The translations under genes were made by a program, and so were the position numbers. DNA of 64,000 bases from positions 33,536,358-33,600,357 of the forward strand of contig NC_086352.1 of NCBI RefSeq assembly GCF_036324505.1, in the 5' to 3' direction. The first letter of the stretch is position 1, and every line of letters starts with the position of its first letter. Of this stretch, positions 57,881 to 64,000 are shown in pieces. The stretch is from Eleginops maclovinus (Eukaryota > Chordata > Actinopteri > Perciformes > Eleginopidae). The notes beneath the pieces were generated by a model, which saw only the letters and a list, made by a program, of their open reading frames with translations, made no database searches and was not told where the DNA came from.

Positions 57881-59896
57881 TGAATGTAAATATGTATTAT
57901 TATTCATTATTATACTGGGTGTGAGTTTGGAAACAGGTAAACATTGCAATATTAGATTTGTTTTCACAGTGGTTTTTATTAATCTTATGAACACATCATG
58001 TAAATAGTAACATTGAAAGTTTACACATTATTTATACAAAAGATATGTGCATTGCTGCAGAAAAATCTAGGTATTGCATTGATCATTATACAGTGCTGAT
58101 CTCACGAGGCGTTCAAGGACCGGTCAGGCGTTTTATAAAGTGAATCATGCAAACAGAGTTTATATGTATAACCCACCTACATGAATAATTGGGATGCTTG
58201 ACAGCAACACTCTTTAAAACACTCACTCTGTTTTTTTAGTTAAACCAGTGATAACCATTTTAAATGTGCATTCATCTTGAAATTTAGCAGTTAATTTGTA
58301 CACTAAAAACTGTAGAATAAAAAAACACATGTATCATACAAATCCTTACAAAAACGTATTATTGACTTAAGTAAATGATATTACTTCAGAGAGAGATTTG
58401 TATTATATTCATGCAAAAAAAAGGGCATATTTTGTCCACCTTTAACCTTACTTATCTGGATCCAGTTTATATGCAAATGCCATAGTGTCAACAATGTGAC
58501 ACTGTGAATAGGCAATCCAACCCATGGATTCATAAACATTAACCATGCAGGAGCAAAGAATATTTACACACACAGGCACACACTTCCTCAAGCTCGGTTT
58601 TTTACAAACTGGATTTTTTCCCTCCAATTTAACCCACCAGTAAAGTGCAGCCCAGTTTAACTCTTTAACTAAGTTATCTAGACTGGTGACCCTTCAAATT
58701 AAACCAACATTTGAATATATTTAAGACCAGAACCACCAGTTTTTTCTGAATATTTTTCAGATTCTGTAAGAAGTAAAACAATCCAGTTGTTCCAGAGAAG
58801 AAAAAAGAAAATAAATATATAAATCTGTGTGGTATACAAGTATTTTTCTGCTTTGCTGTCCTGAAAATCATCTTTTGAAATCATCAAGTTCATCTTGTGA
58901 CCCAACATGGTGAGTGCAGCTTGTGCTTTAGATAACTGGGTAAACTGAGAACTACACTGAGGTTGACTGCTCACGTTGCTACTTCTGATAAAGCAGTCCT
59001 TTCAAAACTATTTTTTTAAGGCCACAAAGACAGAAAGTGAGTGATAATAAAGATGCTGGTGTGTGTATCATCGCTGTCTCCAGAGTGTTTACTGTCTGTG
59101 GGAGCTACCGCAGTGTGTGGCTGGTGTCATTCAATTAATTATTATAGCACCGCCCCAAGGTAAACATTATAACGTTTGTAACAATACAAGATGAATAAAA
59201 CTGACAGAAGCCATAGTAACAGAGGAGCAATTAAACACAGTTAAGTCTACATGGGTGAGTCTTCAGCTGCCTTTAAAGACGTCACAGCCGTTAATGTACA
59301 GAGTACAGCGAAACAGATACGGTGTTTTCTGCAAATTCAGTTTTGAGTGTGTGAACAACCTTTATATAATTGCATACTCAAAGACATGTGGCCTCTAATG
59401 TTTGGGAAGCTATTTTTCATCAGATTAATTGAGTTATAGTATAGCCCACTTCTTGCATTTGTATCAAAGGAAACTTAAGTTTACTCCACCAATGCGTTTT
59501 CGTCAATAATGTCTTGGCGTAAAATGTAGTCAGGCTGATTCTTTTTTTGTAGAGCACATTGAGCTGGATATGTTAACCCGCAAGATCGCAATGAACACAC
59601 GACGTGGTTGATTTGAGTCATGTTTCTTTACAAGAATTTGCTTATCATTTCCAATTCTCCATTTTCATGTTTTAACTCATTCCAGCTCACAGGAACTCTT
59701 GTACCTATTTAAGCCCATGAAAAATATGACTTTACGTTATCAACAGATAATTCACAGGTTTAAAACCATCATTATTGAAAGCCAGAAATAAGTCCTCTGA
59801 GAACCACATCCTGAACATCACAGTATATTCAATGTGTGAATAATGTAAACTGGTCATGGATAATACCAACCTACTCATGGGCTCTGTTCGGGCCAT
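57881..59896 (-). other. No exon seen; possible 3' UTR of the ankdd1a-like gene
   Basis: AT-rich sequence following the stop codon of the ankyrin/death-domain gene. A minus-strand AATAAA occurs at about 57976-57981, so part of this could be a long 3' UTR, but nothing proves it. No repeats with clear ends. Confidence 0.35.
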
Positions 59897-63180
<3,284 letters not shown>

Positions 63181-63339
63181 CTGGGGAACACAGCCCATAA
63201 TCTGAGAGTCATGCACTGTGGCCTGCATGTCGTTCTGACAGCCAACTCCATGTCAATAGGAAATGTGTCTTCTTAGATAAAATACAAAGAACATAAGCAC
63301 ACCGGTGTTCTGCAGAGCCAGCTGCTGGTTTGTTATTTA

Positions 63340-64000
63340 AAGGGATAGTATGGATGTTTTAAAAGTCCCCTATTATGTAAAATGCATTTTCTGATGTCTT
63401 TTATCCATAAATATGTCTCCCCAGTGTGTAAGGAGACTCACAAAGTGTCAGAAAATACAACCCTCTCTCTTTTCCTCCTTACCCACATCTCTAAAAACGG
63501 GGGTACAAACCAGCTGATCAAGATTTGCTGTCGATATGACGTCATAACTGAAATGTGGGCTGGCTTTACATTGAACTCCTGGTAACGTCCCGCCCACGAG
63601 ACACGTTCCAACCTATCGTCCCCCATATACAGTCGAGCTGAATCCCCTCCGCAGCACCTCTGTGTGTCTGTGTGTTCAGCAGGATGTCTGCAGGAGGGAC
63701 TTAGAGTTGTTGTATATATAATACATATAATGTCTCTGTTCTAGTGGTAAACACTGAGAAGTGTTTCAGAGACAATGCTGAATGTGGTTTGGAACATAAT
63801 ATGGCGTTTAATCACGGCAGCGTTTAGCTGAGTTTCTCCTCCAGTAGAGAGGATGGCTCCAAAGGGGCGTGGCCAGCAGCAGCTAGTTCATTTAAAGCTA
63901 CAGTCACAGAATCAGCACTTCAGGAACAGGGCTGAAATAGAGGGGGATGAGGCATGCTACAATGGGTGATCTGTTTGGTATTTTGAGCAAAACACTTCAC
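63340..64000. repeat. Probable dispersed repeat reaching the window edge
   Basis: The stretch ('aaagtcccctattatgtaaaatgcat', 'atgacgtcataactgaaatg', 'gggctgaaatagagggggat', 'ggtattttgagcaaaacact') has the wording of a common teleost dispersed repeat. No coding exon is visible in 63181-64000. Ends and family could not be defined. Confidence 0.45.

Overview
The window looks like a stretch of teleost (probably percomorph) nuclear DNA. The coding sequence is split into short exons with GT/AG borders and AT-rich introns. It holds fish-type six-cysteine astacin proteases, recognisable orthologues of mtch2, znf414 and an ankdd1 gene, long CA/GT and AAT microsatellites, and a dense load of fish-type transposons (hAT, Tc1/mariner, PIF/Harbinger, L2-like and RTE-like LINEs). 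No bacterial or viral gene content was seen.

Layout. 1-6.8 kb: intergenic, dominated by a 3.2-kb hAT transposon (2681-5867) whose single-exon transposase is interrupted by a 737-bp TIR-bounded PIF/Harbinger-type insertion. 6.8-39.2 kb: a cluster of four astacin metalloprotease genes. Copies A (6.8-9.9 kb) and B (12.1-16.1 kb) lie on the minus strand; copies C (26.0-30.9 kb) and D (36.2-39.1 kb) lie on the plus strand. Between B and C is a transposon island (16.2-25.8 kb): two IS630/Tc1-like elements, a two-gene PIF/Harbinger element, a truncated Tc1 element and LINE debris. Between C and D are an L2-like LINE and a 1.8-kb non-autonomous hAT-like element with a perfect 8-bp target duplication. 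40.4-50.3 kb: complete mtch2, 13 coding exons, plus strand. 51.3-52.5 kb: a 5'-truncated RTE-like LINE with target duplication. 53.7-57.4 kb: znf414, four coding exons, minus strand, with one apparent frameshifting base. 59.9-64 kb: the 3' half (two ankyrin-repeat exons, death domain, C-terminus) of an ankyrin-repeat/death-domain gene (ankdd1a-like), minus strand, running off the right edge.

How the genes relate. The four astacins encode secreted zymogens with propeptide, HExxHxxGxxHE zinc site, Met-turn and six cysteines, the pattern of the fish hatching-enzyme/patristacin group. A, C and D share a 5'-UTR exon, a 4-nt microexon, a stop codon split by the last intron, and a promoter block with GATA-, CArG- and TATA-like motifs. 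C and D have identical predicted proteins and nearly identical introns, but the similarity drops abruptly just outside the genes, which suggests recent gene conversion or homogenisation of an older duplication. mtch2, znf414 and ankdd1a-like are unrelated housekeeping-type neighbours.

Limits: exon borders are read by eye from splice consensus, homology between the copies and reading-frame continuity. Transposon family names rest on motifs, termini and target duplications, not on database searches.
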